64,000 nucleotides of DNA from Obelidium mucronatum (lineage: Eukaryota > Chytridiomycota > Chytridiomycetes > Chytridiales > Chytriomycetaceae): the NCBI GenBank assembly GCA_025765595.1, contig JAIVFH010000031.1, positions 1 through 64,000 of the forward strand, given 5' to 3'. Positions within the stretch are counted from its first letter, which is position 1. Every line of letters begins with the position of its first letter. The position numbers and the translations under genes were made by a program. Positions 11,877 through 23,400 of this stretch are shown here, one piece after another. Under the pieces are notes generated by a model. It was not told the DNA's origin and did no database searches. It was given only the letters and a program-made list of their open reading frames with translations.

Positions 11877-13751
11877 ATGCAACCGAAACCTTTCAGCGAC
11901 CAATTACAGACTTCTGGCAGAGACTTAAAGGAAAACATTAAAAATGTAAACAAAGCAGGAACATACCTCCTGTGCTCCCAAAACCCACTTAAGGCAATAG
12001 GAACATGTGTAATGGAGGATAACCCAGACCCAAAGCCAGACACAATATACACAGACGGCTCTAGGCACACAAACAGCATGGGAACAGGGGGGATATGCAC
12101 TGAAGGGGCCAATAGAGGACGAGAATGGTGTGCAAAAGTAACTGGATGGTCATCATCCAAACTACCAGAAGCCATGGGGGCAATCACAGGGATGATAGGA
12201 GCAAAAAAAGGACTCACCATTATCAAGATTGACAATGCAGCCGTGGTAAAAGATGGCAAGGACGTAGTAAAAAGCAACGGAGAGATCAACACCAGAGACC
12301 TTATGGGAAGAGCATGCATGCTACAAGTGGCAATGATGGCCCAAATCGTAAAAGACTATAGTAAAGAAGGGAGGCTCTTCCAATTCACCAAGATAGAAGG
12401 ACACTCCAAAATCTCTGGAAAGGACAAAACAGGAAATGACATAGCAGACAAGAATGCAAACATGGGGAACTCCGCAGAGGTAATCAACCTTAAAACAGGA
12501 GCCCAATCTCTCATACGATTCATGGCAAAAGCTGGAGACAGCCTCATTGAGGGGCAAGTATGGGAAAACCTCAAGACCATCAACAAAATACACTCATACC
12601 TGGGATGGCAAGAGCAACACTCATTTAGACACATCAAAGGCTACCTCAACAATATTGACCTTGACATGACAATAACAACAGTAACTTGTGGCCGCAAACC
12701 CACAACCCCCTACACATCCACAGGGGAATCCGCCGCAATCAGATACAACGTACAAGCACTACACCACCTTAGACCAACACAATCAGTAATGAAACAAAGG
12801 TACCCACACATATACCCAAACGGGAACTGCAGGTGCTGCAACAACCAAGAAGAGGAAACAAACTCCCACATCATGAAATGCAAAGCATTTGAGGCAAAAA
12901 GGACAGAAATCCTAAACAACTTCATCAAGGAGGTTGCAAGTGGATGCGACAATGGAGGAGGCAACGAAAAGAAAGAAGGATGGACAAAGGACCTCACAAA
13001 ATGGGCCAGACCATGGCAACACCACCTCAAGGACACAAAACCCGAGGGAGAATACCAGGGGAAATGGCAGAAAAAAGTAAACAACCTAAGAGCTGAAGCT
13101 ATATTAGAAGGGGCGGTCCCAGAAGTACTTAAAGAAATTCTCACAACCGTATGCGGCCTAACTGCCCAAAAAACAAGAACGATAATCATCAATGCAATGA
13201 AAAACGTGACTAAAGCGGCCAGAGAAATGTGGAAAGAGCGATGTGACAAAACAGTCAAATGGGAACTAGAACAAACACCCGCAATAACTGCGACCACCAA
13301 GAAATCCGCTAAAAGAGCAAACTGGAAAAGGAAGGAAGCAGAAGAGGAAATGCTAGAGGAAGACAAAGAACCCACTGAAGAAACACAACACAACCCAGGA
13401 CCGGAAGTAATCCCAGAGAAAAGCCCGACTAAACGGCAAAAAAGATTATCAGGAAAATGGTGTCTTGTCTGCAACCAAAGCATGGACAGCAACCCAGACG
13501 AGTTTGGATTCCACATACACAATAACAAATATGAGAAAAGGGCAAGAGCCATTGAAATGTGGTACAACCACAAAACCGGAAAACAAATCCTCAGACCGGA
13601 CAAATGGGAGGATCTCAGCCAGAGACCTCAGGACCAAGACAAGCAAGCAAGACACAAGATGGAGGAAGGGAGGCTGGATGGGGGCACTCTTTTCCCCACA
13701 GGGGTTTTTAATGAGGCCCCCAAGGCTTCTACTGGTGGTAGCTCCTGGTGA
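11877..13751 (+). pseudogene. LINE RNase H domain and C-terminal tail
   Basis: A 624-residue open stretch. The RNase H catalytic acids can be placed in YTDGS, LPEAMGAI, IDNAAV and GNDIADKNA, so this domain looks chemically complete. A finger-like CRCCNNQ...H...C follows near 12830, then a Lys/Glu-rich C-terminal region. It belongs to the same polyprotein as the RT before it (frame break near 11865). It has stayed open longest of all parts of the element. Confidence 0.75.
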
Positions 13752-13996
13752 GCTGGGGGATGGGAGGGGGGATTGGGAGCTGAGGAAGGAGTTGGAAAAT
13801 CAAGACTGCCGCCTGCACAAGGCTGGAGGGTTTGCTCCGCGGCGATGTTGGAAACAGCAGCGACATACTTTATTTTAAACAATGGAGTGAGGAGAATAAA
13901 CCACTACAAAAAGGCAGAAAATTTCAGGATGAAGGCTCAGAAAAATTTTCGGATGGCTTCAAACCCCACCAGATGCACAACGTTTTTGAGATTTGG

Positions 13997-14290
13997 AGTC
14001 CTAACGGGGATCCTAGTAGGACCCCTAGCCATATTTGACTAGCTTTCCGACTAGGACTATCAACACGCTATTAGCAATGGGCTGAAAAAGCCGTTAGGAG
14101 CTGTAAATCCAATTGGAAGCGCATTTGGAGCTCAATTGGAGTCCGTTTGGAGTGCCGTTAGGCCTAATGGACAGCCTAGTCCGATTCCGACTTCGGTATG
14201 GACCCAAATCGGGCCCTAGTTGGACTCCGAATCGTTTTCTGAATAGGAGTCCGAATAGGGTCTGAATAGGGGGTGCCGCTCGCTATAGTA
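13997..14290. repeat. Second copy of the CTAGTCGG-type repeat element
   Basis: Same word family as 10421-10895 (GGAGTCCTAACGG, GACTAGG, AATCGGGCC). It ends in GTGCCGCTCGCTATAGTA, the exact reverse complement of 18 bases at the left end of the first copy (10423-10440), so its right border is secure. The left border is uncertain and I found no matching target duplication. Confidence 0.6.
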
Positions 14291-14339
14291 CATGCTCCAT
14301 GGCCATTGTCTTCAATGTGCGTGTGTTTGCTTTTAACAG

Positions 14340-16846
14340 TGTCCCCATAGCGAGCCGGACTTTGCGAGCCGCTAACGGGCCGCTTAGCAGGCCGCTCGCA
14401 ACCTGTGGGCGCCCGGCGTGCGAGCCGCTAACCAGTGGAAAGCCAGCCGCGTCGCAGTTAGTTCACAGGCCGCAAGCCAGTTGACAGCCAGTGGAGAGCC
14501 AGTTGAAAGCTAGTCCTTACTTTATTTCAAAAAAGGTAAGAAACAATGAACAGAAAAGTTTTAAAACCATAACATATGTATTGAAAGTAATAAACAAAAT
14601 CCAAAGTACCCCAACAATAAACAAAAACAAAAAAAGGATGCGCAAAGTTGAAATTAACAAAATATTGAGGTAACAATAAATAAAACAACGCCCCAATCAG
14701 CGCTTTGCCTTCTTGCTTGCGCTTCCTTCCTGAAGCGGCTCCCGCTACTATGCCTTCTTGACGTGTTGGTTGTTTTCAAGGGACCAAACCACTGTGTACG
14801 TCTCTGGCTTGCGCTGGTGGCCGCTTTGCCCAGCCTTGTAAAAGTGCAGGTGGTGGAACCCTTGGATGAAGCTGCCGGAATCGGCTTGCAGCGCAACTGG
14901 TAGTGTCCCCATAGCCGGACCTTTGCTCCATTGAATTTAACACAAATGAATTGTGCTTGAATAGTGGGACTTGCTTTGCAACGCCTCCATCTGTCATTCA
15001 AAAAATAAAAATGGAAGACTATAACAGAAAACAAAGGAAAATTTAGACTAGAGCTCACCATTGTTTGAAAGTTTGTCTGTGTTGAATTAATATTCCAGCA
15101 AATTGGAGCGGCACCAGGTCTTACTGTGACAACAGCTCAAAAAGCAGAGAGAAAGAGAAAGCCCTTTCATCATCTGCTTTTTATCTGCAATTCAAGCATT
15201 GTCTTTTTATGTAACTGATGCATTGATGTATTTAGGAGAGAGAGGGTGTGTGGCATAGCGGCAGTTCCGCAGTATGGCGATGTTGCAGACAGAACAGCAG
15301 ACAAGAAGCCAGAGAGAAAGAGAAAGCCCTTTCATCATCTGATTTTCATCATTTTGAGCATCTGTTTTAATAGAGGTGGCAGAAGTGAATGGCTGGCAAT
15401 GCGGCAAACCAACTACTGGTACAAAATACATCAATTTAACACCAGATTCGATACAGAGAGAGTTGAATAAAAATAAGGAAAATACAAATATGCGTGTTTT
15501 CAGTGGCAGGCAGGTAGGACATTGTGTGGATACCCCAAGGCTGAAAACACCAAGACCAGAGCAGCCCCACAACAGAGAGAATGAGAAAGCCCATTCATCA
15601 TCTGGTTGATTGTGGAATGGGAGAATGAGAAAGCCCATTCATCACCACAGACTGCTCAGAGTGGTTTTGTATTTTTTGTTTAATTTTTTTTTGACAGGAG
15701 CGGTGGGAAATGAAAAACAAACAACACTCTCATCCAGCAGGCAACACCTTCATCAAAAAAGATCTTTGCAGCTTGTTATTTTAAAAGGCAGTTCTAGTTT
15801 GTATGTTTAGTTTGGTCTTCTGTGATTTTATGAATTGGTTTTTACAATTCCAGTCAGGGAATATGAAAAGACAGTGGTTTCCAAAGCGTTCAAGTTGTAA
15901 AAACAATGTTTACTATCTTTCCAATTGATTGTGTAGACAGTTTTAATTTTCCTCTTTTCCTTTATTTTTTTCTTTTCTTTCCTTAAAAAATCCTGCACCA
16001 ATCTTCTGCAACTCGTTGGCCAGCCCAACTGTAGCTCTTGCTATATCTATGAAGGTCATGTTGGTTGTTTGTTTTTATTTTTCTTGTTTGTTGCAGTCCA
16101 GAATGCGTGTCTTCTTTCTGATTCAGTTTTAATAGGTTTGCGTTCAGCCTGGTGGGGCAAAGCAGCCAGTCACAGTCAACACAACGCTGTAGGTCCAATG
16201 TATTGGCAAGAAAAAATCCCTTGATTGTGTCAGAGGGGTTTCCTTTATTGCATGCGCTTCTGTACTTGGTGATATCACTTTCTCTTTGATTCCACTTTTG
16301 CCTGCTTCATCCTTTCCATCTTCTTGCTTCCTTGTTTTACTTTCAGCCTTTTTGCAACAGATACTAGAAAGCGGAGAATCCGGCAGATGGAACGGGAACA
16401 GCGAGCTGGGCAGTGAAGAATAACCAGGAAAGCTTGCAGAAAACGCTGTGGACGCGGGGGGTTACCTTCAACATCAATCGCAATGCCACAGATTGCAATC
16501 GGAAGATACGGGAATCAGTTTTGCAAGCTTTGGGTTGAGCAATGTGCATTTATTTACTATCCATTTATTTAATTATTTATTAATAATAAACAGCTATTTT
16601 CCTTATTTTATACATTTTTTGTGACTTATTCTTGAGTTTTAGTGATGGTTGGGGGGTAGCGGCCTGTGAACCAGTGGCTTGTGGCTCGTTCCCACATAAA
16701 AAGGTACAGAGCGGCCTGCTCACAGGCCGTGGCACAGGTCGCAAGCGGCTCGTTTGCGGCTTGTCAACAGGTCGCAAGCGGCCCGTGAGCGGCCTGTGAC
16801 GCGACCGGTATCGCGACTCGCGAGGTCCGGCTCGCTTCCCCAATTG
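14340..16846. mobile_element. MULE-like TIR DNA element, copy B (inverted relative to copy A)
   Basis: The left end, TGTCCCCATAGCGAGCCGGA, equals the right end of copy A inverted, and the right end mirrors copy A's left end. Two long blocks match copy A in inverted order: about 14340-15450 with 6177-7340, and about 16348-16846 with 3403-3918. Flanking 9-mers TTTTAACAG (14331-14339) and TTTTAACAA (16847-16855) agree at eight of nine positions. The interior lacks the LTR-like DNA seen in copy A. No transposase gene is recognisable; a stretch near 14650-15060 on the minus strand parallels 6650-6994 of copy A. Confidence 0.75.
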
Positions 16847-16855
16847 TTTTAACAA

Positions 16856-16972
16856 ACATTCTCAGGTTCCAGCTCCTCATGTTCTAATAACCCAAGTGCT
16901 GCTTCCAAGCCCACTGGGTCTGCTTACGTTGCCACTGCTGATGTCAAGCCCGGCAAGCCTACCCACAAGGAA
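16856..16972 (+). pseudogene. Ty3/gypsy Gag end, left fragment
   Basis: After ACATTCTCAG one frame gives TGSAYVATADVKPGKPTHKE. Skipping the copia insertion, it continues into the zinc-knuckle-like C....C..C stretch at 21673 (CKDKGPCAYCGLDG). The link is shown by the CATCA duplication on both sides of the copia element. The 5' part of the gypsy element is not in the window. Confidence 0.5.
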
Positions 16973-16977
16973 CATCA

Positions 16978-17230
16978 TGTCGGTGGATATTCTATTTGTT
17001 TGTATGTGTCAAACCAAATAAATAACACAGAATTCAATCGCAATATATTTTACCTATTTGTTTGTATGTGTCAAACCAAATAAATAACACAGAATTCAAT
17101 GAAGAAAAACAAAGGGGAAAACCACTCCTTAAATACAAATTCCAGGCCAAAAAATCTTATCACAACGTTGAACCATTCTGAAACGCGAATTCAGTTTCAA
17201 TACCATCCAAAAACTATCCAAAATCCAACA
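16978..17230 (-). repeat. copia 3' LTR
   Basis: 253 bp, matching 21415-21667 except at three positions. It contains a 60-bp-scale internal tandem duplication with TTTGTATGTGTCAAACC twice. Confidence 0.95.
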
Positions 17231-17306
17231 CACCCCCTAATTCTTAATTTAACTTGCGATGAACAACCCCCAAACACTTCACTGAACTTCTTTAGCCACT
17301 AACAGG

Positions 17307-20300
17307 TCATACTCCCATGAACTCCCTGTGTTTCGCGAACGATGGATACGGTAAATTCTTTGTTCCAATATCCGAACAATTCTCTATCCCCGCGACGTGA
17401 CCAACTTCAACAATTCCGGATCGAACATGATCGCGAATAAATTCCACGCGAACCACTTCGTGCTTAATCCGTTCCAACGCCTTATCGCTATTCGCGATCT
17501 TAACTGCAGGCATATTATCGCTGTAGATTTTGAAGGATTTGATGTCGATTCCAAGTTCCTTCAACAATTCCATCAGCCAGAGTCCTTCACCAAGACCATA
17601 AAAGATTGCCGCGATTTCCGCCATTGCTGTCGATGTTGAGGTAATGGAGTCCTGCTTGCTTTTCCAACTCACAAGATTGCCTCCCAAGAATACTTGGTAG
17701 CTCCAGACCGATTTACCCGTCTGCAAATCTCCAGCCCAATCAGAATCCACCCAAACTTCCAGATTCAGGTGACCATTGTCTTTGTAGTGAAGACCGTAAT
17801 TTGAAGTTGCTGACAAATAACGAACAACTTCCAGTCCAGCATTCCAGTGTGCCGTACTCGCCTTCGAGTTGTGTTTACCCAAAGCTCCAAGGTAAAAGCT
17901 CAACTCCGGTCGCGACCAAACCATTGGATACATCAGTTTTCCAACAAGACTACGGTAATTGTGTTCCGTCTCAACGTCTCCTTCGGCAAACTTCTCCAGT
18001 CGCACACCAGTTGGAAACGGAGTCTTCCGCTCCTTCCCATTTAGCAATCGATACTCTCCTACAATCTCCAAAACGGACGAAGTCTGATCAATCGATAACC
18101 ACCCTTCCTCAACATTCCTTTTGATAGTTGTTCCAACGTACCGTGCTACACTCCCCAAGTCCTTAACTGTAAACTTGGTTGTAAACGCCTTCCAGAATCG
18201 ATCGAATTCATCTCGATCCAATTTGCAGAACAACGCCAATATATCATCGACCCATACAATGATAATAATCGGTTTCCCAGAAACCGTACTAACTTTCACA
18301 AAAATACACTTCTCCGCGATAAGTGCTAAGTACCCAATACTTTCCATAAATGCTTTCAACATTTTTCGCCAACAGTTTCCCGCTTGACGCAAAGCATACA
18401 GTGCCTTCTTCAGGTAACAGTACAAAGTTTCCCCATTAGGCCCAAACTTTTCAAAACCCGGTGGTTGCTTCATCCAGACCTCTTCTCCTTCCAAGTCCGC
18501 ATTGACAAACGCACCTTTAACATCAGATTGGTGAATTTCCATTTTCCACGCAACCACCAATACAAAAACGACCCGAATGGCCGCCAACTTTGCAACCGGT
18601 GCGAACGTTTCGAGGTAATCAACCGCACACACAAGCGAGACTTGCGAGCTTCCTCTGGTAGAACCGTCGGACCCTCTTTCTTTGCAAAAGCCCAAGTCGA
18701 TGGCAACGCCTTCTTATCTCTCGGCTTATCGGCTGTCAAGTCCCATGTGTCGTGATCCTCGGTAAGTGCATCGTATTCTTTTTCCATTGATAAACGCCAC
18801 ATCCGCTGTTCTTCAGGACTCAGCCGCAGTAAATCCTGATAGGTCCTAGGGACTGTTATAGTGTAAGCAAAATGCCCATACTCATCTTCCGAATCCTCAT
18901 TGTAGTTCTTTTTCAAGATAGATCGACGTGGACGTGACTGAGTTGGTGTAGACGGACCCGAAGACGCCGTAGCTGAGGTAGGGGTTCCAAACATTGACGT
19001 TGTAGTAGATGATGCTGGCGATGGCGCCGTTCCATATTCAGAAGCATAATCCGTTGCTTCATCAGGTACATCATCCTCATATACTTCACCAACTCCCATC
19101 ACCCCCTCGTCCACACGAGCTAGCTTATAATCTTCATCCTCTCCATCACTTCCACTCAACAAATCGCACATGTCATCCAATTCTTCCGGAAATTTTCCCT
19201 CAAAAGAATTACCGCGTTCATCAAACTTCAGGTTTGTGGTAACAAAAACCTCTTTTGTCTCAACATCCACCACCTCATATGCATGACCGCCTTGAACGTG
19301 ATTAAGAAATAAACATGCTCTCGAGCGCGAGTTTAACTTCTTTTTACCCCTAACCAGCTCCTTTGGCACTTTCGCCCAACAAGCAGCTCCAAACACCCAC
19401 AATGGCATTTTTCCGAAATCCGGTTTAACTCCAGTAAACCCCTCAATCGGTGTAACTTTTAAGTCCGCATACGGCGACCTATTTGCCACGTAAGTCATAC
19501 ACGTCAACGCTTTACCCCAATACTTCAACGGTAGTTTCTTGGTGTCCAATAGCGCCGTGCGTGCTTTTTCGAACAGGATCCGAATTGAACCTTCGGCAAC
19601 TCCATTTTGTTCGTGTTCGTATGGAACAATAAACTGCTGTTCCACACCCAAATTCTCCAAGTAGCGCGCAAATTCGCCCTCCTTGAATTCTTTCCCATTA
19701 TCAGACCAAATACACTTTAACTTGTGACCCGATTGACGTTCCGCCCATGGTTGCCAAGCCTTGAAAATCTTGACCAATTGAAGACCAGAGCGTTGATTTA
19801 CCGTAAATGAAAACCGCATTCCAGTACAATCATCCGTCATTACCAACGCCAACGTTTCGCCATCCAACCCAGGTACATTGACAATTACCCAATCAAAATG
19901 GATTAAATCCATCGGGTTCTTTGCACGCTCATTGGTTGATGCTTTAAAACTGCGTCGCTGATGTTTTCCCTCCACACAAGCAGTGCAGAAGCCCAATCCT
20001 TCGTCCAAATCCTTTTTAGACAAGGTAAGTCCGTTTACCATTCCTTGCAAACGCTTCATATTGTCGAGACCTAAATGCCCCAACCGCTGATGTCACAATT
20101 TCAAATCAGCCGCCACTAACCCAATGTGCGAAGACACACTTTTAGGTTCAATAGCAAGAATCCAGAGCCCGTCGCGATTCTTCACAGAATGCATGAATTC
20201 CACGCCATTCAACATAAAGCGGCGAATTCCCTTTGACGACTCCGTTGTAACACCTTTCGCATCCAAACTTGATGTCGAAACGAGGTTTGCTGCCATGTCC

Positions 20301-21368
20301 GGTACGTGGTAAACCCTTTCCAAGGTAACAGTAGTCACAGAACCATCTGTCAACACTGACTTAAACTCCACCATACCCACACCGCTAATTCTTAACTCCT
20401 CATTGTTACCCACTTTAACATTTCCAACATAATCTTCATAAGATTTGAAGACCCGACGATCAAAACAGTAAGTTTTTGTCGCCCCCAGATCGTCGATCCA
20501 TAAACCAGATCCAACATCCGATACCAACTTATCATTCGCCATGAATAAAAAGCTAACCGCCTTTTTTGACGATTTTTCCTTCTTCACAGGTTGGGCTGTC
20601 ATTGCCTTCCCCTTTCCACCCGCTGACCGATCCTTCCAACCAGGTTTTGGCTTACTTCTACAATCTTTCCAACGATGACCAGAATTTCCACATCGGAAAC
20701 ATTCATCATCCCCTGCCACAAAAGCCGTCTGGCCTTTGGCACCTTTCAACGTCCCACCTTCACCACCACCCGACTTGCGTCTCAATTCATTCGCATGTTC
20801 GGTTACGGCGAGCAATCTTCTCCTTGGATAGATTCGACTCTTCCTGCGCTCTGATGGCCGTCTTGAATCCACGCCAATCATTATCGTCAGGTAAGCCGCG
20901 CAACAACAGAGTAGCATGCAATTTATCGATATCCAAGCCTCCATTGTGAGCAATCTCAGTGAATATCCCATTCATAGTACCGAGGTAAGTTGACACCTCG
21001 GATCCAGTTTTATAGGATACATCCAGTAATCGATCCAGTCTTGACAACGACGAAGACGCTGAATCAGATTCATACTGAGTTTTAAAGACCGCAATCATAT
21101 CCGCTACAGTCTTGCAGTGCTCGACGAGGTTGAGAGCGTCACGACCCAATTTGCCGACCAAATACGCCCTAGCCTTGGCATCGTCTTGCTTCCATTGCTT
21201 AACCGCAATTGCAAGAGCAGTCTCATCCTTGGCTTCCGTCGGTGGCTTGTCCAAGACATGCAATATATCTTTCGCTTCGAGGACAGTTGAAAACTTTAAA
21301 TAGAAATGCGGCCAATCGGCACTTCTTGATTCAAAGGACTGAATTGCCTTGTAGAAATCGTCGCCCAT
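17307..21368 (-). pseudogene. copia Gag-Pol polyprotein, disrupted
   Basis: Gag starts at 21368 (MGDDFYKAIQSF). A frame change near 20830 leads into a CCHC knuckle (CFRCGNSGHRWKDC). The protease site reads DLGAT where copia enzymes have DSGAT. A TGA at 20093-20095 replaces the Trp expected before the HQRLGHLG pre-integrase motif. Integrase follows (WSDNGKEF, HEQNGVAEG; the first Asp is in HFDWV). A second frame change near 18640 leads into RT (ETFAPVAK, SDVKGAF, VWVDDILAL) and RNase H (WVDSDWAGD), ending at 17307. Overall length is normal for copia. At least three lesions make this copy non-autonomous unless they are sequence errors. Confidence 0.85.
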
Positions 21369-21414
21369 AGTCTAAGGATCGCAATCGTAATCGTAGAACT
21401 TGGTGCTGATAACG

Positions 21415-21667
21415 TGTCGGTGGATATTCTATTTGTTTGTATGTGTCAAACCAAATAAATAACACAGAATTCAATCGCAATATATTTTACCTATTTGTCT
21501 GTATGTGTCAAACCAAATAAATAACACAGAATTCAATGAAGAAAAACAAAGGGGAAAACCACTCCTTAAATACGAATTCCAGGCCAAAAAATCTAATCAC
21601 AACGTTGAACCATTCTGAAACGCGAATTCAGTTTCAATACCATCCAAAAACTATCCAAAATCCAACA
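21415..21667 (-). repeat. copia 5' LTR
   Basis: 253 bp partner of 16978-17230. The Gag start codon lies 47 bases inside it at 21368. Confidence 0.95.
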
Positions 21668-21672
21668 CATCA

Positions 21673-23400
21673 ACACTGCAAGGATAAAGGTCCTTGTGCT
21701 TACTGTGGTCTAGATGGTTTTAAGGGTGCATTTGACACCAAAGCTTGTCCTCTCTTGGTTGCAAAAAATGCTTGGAGCTCCCAGGGACCCGCCCAGTTTG
21801 GCAATGCAAACTGTCAACCTTTCCGTTTCCTGTTCATTGGAGTATAAGATGGTGCTTGTTGTCGGGAAAATTTTTTGTTCTTCCTCATCTCCAAACCTTA
21901 CAAACTCCGTTTCTTTGGGTGCCTTTGTGGATAGTGGGTGTTTGGCTTTTTGGCAGATGGATGTGCAAATTTTTTTGGGCTTTGCAATTTTTACCGCCAA
22001 TTCATCACCGGCTACTCCAATATTGTGTTACTGATAACCGGGCTAATGAGTAAGGAAGCCAAAATTGGACCATTTCCTTGGTTTGAACCTGCAGCATCGG
22101 CTTTTGAAAACCTCAAACATGCCTTCTCCACCGCTCTGGTCCTGATTCACTTTGATCGCAGTCATACTGTGCATGTGGAAACTGATTGCTCAGATTTTGC
22201 ACTGGGCGCAATTTTGTTTCAGTTTGGTTCTAATGGAAGGTTACTTTCATTCCCGCAAGTTAATTCTAGTGGAAATCAACTACGATACTCAGGACAAGGA
22301 ACTGCTTGCCATTGTAGACGTGTTTGCGGCTTGGAGACATTATCTGAATGCCATTGAACTGGATCTGATCATTGTTTTCTCTGATCATGATCACCTTCAA
22401 AAATTTACTGCCGTTCAGCAACTTACCTGTCGCCAATATAGGTGGGTGACTAAGTTGTCGGGATTTAGTTTTAAAATAGCGTTTCATCGCAAACTGCGAC
22501 ACATGTCAGCATTCTCGTCCTTCTCCCAATGCTCCATTTGGCCTTCTCCAACCCTTACCTGCTCCTTCCAAACCATGGATTGATATCTCTATGGATTGGA
22601 TTACTGACTTGCCTATTAGTCAAGGTTTTGATGACTTACTTGTGGTAAAAAATTGGCTAGCAAACAAGCCCATTTTATCCTATGGTAAAACCTTCAACTG
22701 GTGCTGACACTGCAAACAGCTACATTCCAGATCCATTGTATCCAATTGCGATGTGTTTTACCAGTGGTTTCTGGCAATGTTTTCTGGGACTCCTAAACGT
22801 TAAACTTCACATTTCTACCGCTTTTCACCCCCCAAACGGACGGATCTAATGAAGTTCTCAACCATGTCATTGAGCAATACCTACGGGTTTTCTGCAACTA
22901 CCAGGAAGACGATTGGGTGTCCAAGTTGCCTCTTTGCAAATTTGCTTACAACAATTCTTTGGTAACCACTACTGGTCATACACCATTCTTTGCAAACTCC
23001 GGTCACAATCCAATTTTTGACCCCTCTATTATTCGTGAATCCTCTGTTCCTGATGCTGAAAATTGCCTCGCACCGATGAAAACTATCCTTGAAGATATTT
23101 GTGCGAACTTAAAGTTTGCCCAGGAAGGTTACACCACACAAGCCAACAAATCTTGGTTACCGGTTCCTGAAATTAAACCTGGGGATTTGGTATTATTGGA
23201 TTGCCGCAATATCAAGACTAATTGTCCTTCTCAAAAGATTGATAATAAAAAACTTGGTCCTGTTTAAGTCAAACGCGTTATCAACCCAGCTGCCTTTGAA
23301 CTTGCCTTACCTTCAACCATACATATTCATCCAGTATTCCATGTGTCTTTGTCATTGCTTCATCGCAAGACTAACAATATTGTTGCCGCGTTGACCCATG
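21673..23400 (+). pseudogene. Ty3/gypsy Pol remnant (knuckle, RT end, RNase H, integrase)
   Basis: After the zinc-knuckle-like segment there is a jump to the end of RT (FFGLCNFYRQFITGYSNIV, near 21970). The RNase H connection follows with ETDCSDFALGAIL and, in another frame, DKELLAIVDVFAAWRHYL. Integrase pieces follow: WIDISMDWITDLP (about 22575), HPPNGRI-like (about 22825), then an open stretch 22917-23267 with LPLCKFAYNNS and PGDLVLLD. Stops and frame changes are frequent and the protease and most of RT are missing. An old, dead element. Confidence 0.75.

Larger units (their letters stand above)
7861..13990 (+). mobile_element. Non-LTR (LINE-type) retrotransposon, degraded, with RNase H
   Basis: In order along the plus strand there are an endonuclease/exonuclease/phosphatase-type domain, a reverse transcriptase, a Cys/His finger and an RNase H domain, the layout of I/Tad-like LINEs. 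Base composition is A-rich and unlike the flanks. Coding is broken by stops and frame changes near 8750-8810, 9267, 9908 and 10290-10330, and by a 475-bp insertion at 10421-10895. The upstream and downstream limits are approximate; I did not find a clear poly-A tail or target duplication. Confidence 0.8.
16978..21667 (-). mobile_element. Ty1/copia LTR retrotransposon
   Basis: Two 253-bp LTRs (16978-17230 and 21415-21667) differ at only three positions. In the coding orientation each starts TG and ends CA. Identical 5-bp duplications CATCA flank the element (16973-16977 and 21668-21672). Next to the 5' LTR lies a TTATCAGCACC primer-binding-like site, and next to the 3' LTR a purine tract (about 17231-17245 on the minus strand). 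Gag, protease, integrase, RT and RNase H follow in copia order. It sits inside a gypsy remnant. Confidence 0.95.

Noticed and set aside
3403..16846. A single 13-kb transposon with long terminal inverted repeats enclosing a LINE
   Set aside because: The outer flanks do not match each other, whereas each arm has its own matching 9-bp duplication, so two separate insertions explain the symmetry.
9908..20095. TGA recoded as tryptophan (TGA at Trp positions in both the LINE and copia)
   Set aside because: Cellular genes here use TGG for Trp and end in TGA (FIP1, aquaporin, RPC19, ATP10), so the TGAs are mutations in dead elements.
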